NCBI GenBank assembly: GCA_937967285.1
Contig: CALBSU010000069.1
Coordinates: 1-6,575, forward strand
Reading direction: 5' to 3'
Length of the DNA stretch: 6,575 nucleotides
DNA from: an uncultured Acidobacteriota bacterium
GTDB taxonomy: Bacteria; Acidobacteriota; Blastocatellia; RBC074
This document shows, one piece after another, positions 1 through 6,575 of the stretch. The position numbers were made by a program, and so were the translations under genes. Each line of letters begins with the position of its first letter. Position 1 is the first letter of the stretch. Under the pieces are notes generated by a model that worked only from the letters and a program-made list of their open reading frames with translations, did not search any database and was not told the origin of the DNA.

Positions 1-35
1 AAAATGATTGCAAAGAGTGTCTTTCCGAATTTCAT
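1..35 (-). CDS. 5' end of an unidentified gene, cut by the left edge
   Basis: An ATG at 35-33 opens a frame that reads MKFGKTLFAII and runs off the window. It is preceded by AGGA (45-42) at a 6-nt spacing, a good ribosome binding site. A short basic start followed by hydrophobic residues is what a signal peptide or membrane anchor looks like, but eleven residues cannot identify a product. It begins 34 bp after the stop of the upstream esterase gene on the same strand, so the two are probably co-transcribed. The reading rests only on the start signal and the open frame; a chance ORF cannot be excluded. Confidence 0.5.
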   Translation of the reverse strand, partial: MKFGKTLFAII

Positions 36-69
36 TTGCTGTCCTTTCAATACTGATTGAACTTCACGC

Positions 70-810
<741 letters not shown>

Positions 811-818
811 GTATTGAG

Positions 819-823
819 CTCCC
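819..823 (-). promoter_or_regulatory. Ribosome binding site that fixes the esterase start
   Basis: GGGAG on the minus strand, 8 nt before the ATG at 810-808. This favours the ATG over the in-frame GTG at 858-856, which lacks a purine-rich leader. Confidence 0.6.
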
Positions 824-887
824 GGATGTTTTTGATTCGGATATCCGGCCGGGAACACATCGCCCGACGGACACCGGTAAATCGTTG

Positions 888-916
888 ATTTTAGAGTGCG
901 GACAGGACTCAGTCAA
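888..916 (-). promoter_or_regulatory. Sigma-70-type promoter for the esterase gene
   Basis: On the minus strand, TTGACT (916-911) is followed after exactly 17 bp by TAAAAT (893-888). Both boxes are five of six to the consensus. Transcription would start near 881, leaving a leader of about 70 nt before the ATG at 810. It lies back to back with the plus-strand promoter candidate at 924-952; 7 bp separate the two -35 boxes. Confidence 0.6.
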
Positions 917-923
917 CGGTCAT

Positions 924-952
924 TTCATTGCCGGCATTTCAGCTGCTATGAT
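924..952 (+). promoter_or_regulatory. Extended -10 promoter candidate for the rhodanese gene
   Basis: TATGAT (947-952) is preceded by TG at 944-945, giving the extended -10 form TGnTATGAT. A weak -35 box TTCATT (924-929) sits 17 bp upstream. The start point would be near 959 and the leader about 36 nt. The spacer contains an 8-bp palindrome TGCCGGCA (929-936), and part of that region recurs near the gene start (ATTTCAT at 922 and 971, TGCCGG at 929 and 981). This could be an operator or chance. Confidence 0.4.
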
Positions 953-995
953 GTCATTTCCGAACCGATAATTTCATCAATGCCGGAGGCGATGT

Positions 996-1934
<939 letters not shown>

Positions 1935-1943
1935 TTTGGAGTG

Positions 1944-2032
1944 AATATGGAGTGCGGCGGCCCGGCGCCGCTTTAGTAGTCAATTTAACCTGAAACGACT
2001 ACTAAAGCGGCGCCGGGCCGCCGCGCTCCATA

Positions 2033-2034
<2 letters not shown>
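1944..2034. repeat. REP-doublet-like inverted repeat between convergent genes
   Basis: Two 38-bp arms (1944-1981 and 1997-2034) are reverse complements with one mismatch (T1953 opposite G2025, a wobble pair in plus-strand RNA), separated by a 15-bp AT-rich spacer. Each arm can also fold alone: GCGGCG, six bases, then CGCCGC (1954-1971; mirrored at 2007-2024). Each hairpin has the tetranucleotide GGAG one base before its foot (1949-1952 on plus; 2029-2026 on minus). A GC hairpin with a GTAG or GGAG foot is the known layout of REP sequences mobilised by RAYT transposases, and an inverted pair is the REPIN or BIME layout. The element fills nearly all the gap between the rhodanese and the M28 peptidase, and its right end supplies two bases of the peptidase stop codon. 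It may block read-through from both sides, although only short TTT runs follow the small stems. Confidence 0.75.
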
Positions 2035-3691
<1,657 letters not shown>

Positions 3692-3694
3692 TTT

Positions 3695-3700
3695 CCCTCC
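3695..3700 (-). promoter_or_regulatory. Ribosome binding site supporting the TTG start of the M28 gene
   Basis: GGAGGG on the minus strand, ending 3 nt before TTG (3691-3689). The match to the anti-Shine-Dalgarno is strong but the spacing is short, which together with TTG suggests modest translation. Confidence 0.5.
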
Positions 3701-3708
3701 AACGGATT

Positions 3709-3726
3709 ATCAATTTATGTATTGAT
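3709..3726. promoter_or_regulatory. Small inverted repeat upstream of the M28 gene, possible operator
   Basis: ATCAAT (3709-3714) and ATTGAT (3721-3726) are perfect 6-bp inverted arms around a 6-bp spacer, 18 bp upstream of the M28 start codon. It could be an operator or part of a promoter region, but I found no well-spaced -35/-10 pair with it. AT-rich 6-bp arms can arise by chance. Confidence 0.2.
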
Positions 3727-3755
3727 CACCCCGGAAACAAAGTTTTTCTGTTTTA

Positions 3756-3883
3756 AACTCAGAGGCGCAGAGGGGGCAGAGATTTATTTTGAGTCCGGCA
3801 ATGTTCGATATATGCCCATTAGTCGAGACTTCGGATTTAAATATCCATGATATCAATCTCTGCTCCCTCTGCGACTCTGCGTT
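3756..3883. repeat. CAGAG-rich inverted-repeat element (128 bp)
   Basis: Two 29-bp arms (3756-3784 and 3855-3883) are reverse complements with three mismatches, enclosing about 70 bp of AT-richer sequence. Each arm is built of CAGAG units every 8-9 bp (at 3760, 3768 and 3777 in the left arm). The loop has a smaller nested hairpin: 3792-3795 with 3827-3830 and 3797-3800 with 3813-3816. No ORF lies inside. CAGAG-type palindromic repeats are, from memory, dispersed in several environmental phyla, so a MITE-like or REP-like element is the first reading. It occupies most of the 212-bp gene-free gap between zapA and the M28 gene. A transcribed structured RNA is the alternative. Confidence 0.65.
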
Positions 3884-3903
3884 AACAAATAAAATGACTT
3901 AGG

Positions 3904-4203
3904 TTATTTATCTTTCAGTACCTGGTCGAGCAAAGCCGAGAACTCGTGGCTGTGCGAAGTGATGGTTCTGTTGAGATCGTCGAACTTCTGATTGGCCTTG
4001 TCGAGTTCGTCGGCGATATGGATTGCCGCCAGGATCGCCACCTTAAGCGAATCGGCAGTCAGCGCGCCCTTGGCGATTTCGCGCATGCGATGATCGACCA
4101 GTGCGGCCAGCGCGCGCGTCCGCTCGATGTTTCCGTCATTGGCGCGGATGCTGTATTGCTGATTGTAGATCTTGACGCTGACGGTTTGTCCGTGATGGTC
4201 CAT
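3904..4203 (-). CDS. zapA: Cell division protein ZapA
   Basis: Small cytoplasmic protein that binds FtsZ and cross-links its filaments at midcell. The 99 residues match ZapA in length and order: an N-terminal beta part [14 protein letters not shown] (7-20), the segment [22 protein letters not shown] (23-44), then [17 protein letters not shown] (51-67) leading into a C-terminal coiled coil (about 60-97) used for dimer and tetramer formation. The ATG at 4203 has AGAGGAGG (4223-4216) upstream, with a rather long 12-nt spacing; no other start is available in frame. It begins 18 bp after the stop of the zapB-like gene, so the two are almost certainly co-transcribed with pheT. Linkage of zapA to pheST is known in other bacteria, for example in Bacillus subtilis, where rnhC lies between them. 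Confidence 0.9.
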   Translation of the reverse strand: MDHHGQTVSVKIYNQQYSIRANDGNIERTRALAALVDHRMREIAKGALTADSLKVAILAAIHIADELDKANQKFDDLNRTITSHSHEFSALLDQVLKDK

Positions 4204-4221
4204 TGCGAATCGGCGCCTCCT

Positions 4222-4497
4222 CTATTTCTTGAGCGATTCGGCTTCGAGTTCGAGAGTCGCGATCGCATCGAGCATTCCCTCGACCTTTTCGCGCATCAGT
4301 CTGCGATCCTCGTTGAGCCGCGATATCTTCGCTTCGAGCTTCGAATTTTCGATCTTCAGGCCATCGACCTGCCGGGCGAGCTCGTCGAGCTCGGCCTTGA
4401 GGCCGCTCTTTTCGTCCTTCAGCTTTCTGCACAGTTCGACGATGCGGTGCAGCTTGTCTTCGAGGTTGGCGAATTTCTCAAGTCCGGATGCGGTCAT
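4222..4497 (-). CDS. ZapB-like coiled-coil cell division protein
   Basis: A 91-residue, highly charged protein predicted to be almost one continuous coiled coil (about residues 5-90; heptad leucines and isoleucines through LKAELDEL, VDGLKIENSKLEAKISRL). It resembles E. coli ZapB (81 residues) in size, in the LEKFANLEDKL start (compare LEVFEKLEAKV) and in the coiled-coil make-up. ZapB binds ZapA and thickens the FtsZ ring, so the adjacent zapA strongly supports the same role. The gene lies 21 bp after pheT and 18 bp before zapA. I chose the ATG at 4497, which has GGTGAG (4507-4502) just upstream; an in-frame GTG at 4506 would add three residues (94 in all) but has no ribosome binding site. Coiled coils match each other easily, so homology to ZapB rests on context as much as on sequence. 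Confidence 0.75.
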   Translation of the reverse strand: MTASGLEKFANLEDKLHRIVELCRKLKDEKSGLKAELDELARQVDGLKIENSKLEAKISRLNEDRRLMREKVEGMLDAIATLELEAESLKK

Positions 4498-4518
4498 CGA
4501 TCTCACCAGTGCGATTCA

Positions 4519-6575
<2,057 letters not shown>

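Noticed and set aside
811..858. Extended esterase N-terminus from a GTG at 858
   Set aside because: No ribosome binding site precedes it, whereas the ATG at 810 has GGGAG at 8 nt. The added residues resemble no targeting signal.
3756..3883. A CRISPR array, suggested by the repeated CAGAG units
   Set aside because: The units are about 5 bp at 8-9 bp intervals within two inverted arms. There are no 24-40 bp direct repeats with regular unique spacers and no cas genes.

Overview
This is a moderately GC-rich bacterial chromosomal segment with strong GGAGG-type ribosome binding sites. It mixes housekeeping genes with genes for exported enzymes. A Gram-negative-type organism is likely, because two Sec-exported enzymes sit beside a PheT-ZapB-ZapA cluster. 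Gene style and the two intergenic repeat types (a GGAG-footed GC hairpin pair and a CAGAG-rich inverted repeat) remind me of Acidobacteriota or a similar environmental lineage. That assignment is an inference from recollection and is weak. No phage, insertion sequence, CRISPR or resistance gene is visible.

Layout, left to right. At 1-35 (minus) is the start of a gene running off the left edge. At 70-810 (minus) is an esterase-family alpha/beta hydrolase. The 185-bp intergenic region 811-995 carries two back-to-back promoter candidates, one serving the esterase and one serving the divergent gene to its right. At 996-1934 (plus) is an exported two-domain rhodanese. The convergent gap 1935-2032 is filled almost wholly by a near-perfect 91-bp inverted repeat (1944-2034) with the architecture of a REP doublet. 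At 2033-3691 (minus) is an exported M28 zinc peptidase with a TTG start. The gap 3692-3903 holds no gene but has a 128-bp inverted-repeat element made of CAGAG units. At 3904-6573 (minus) come zapA, a zapB-like coiled-coil gene and pheT, in transcription order pheT, zapB-like, zapA.

How the genes work together. pheT, the zapB-like gene and zapA are spaced by about 20 bp and look like one operon. It joins phenylalanyl-tRNA synthetase to two proteins that stabilise the FtsZ ring. The pheS partner would be expected just beyond the right edge. The M28 peptidase, the rhodanese and the esterase look like separate units; the first two are exported and the esterase appears cytoplasmic. No shared pathway is evident.

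I see no convincing new multi-gene system. The points most worth attention are the two intergenic repeat elements, the possibility that the zapA-downstream element is transcribed as a structured RNA, and a PheT that lacks the usual N-terminal tRNA-binding OB-fold domain while keeping its editing residues.
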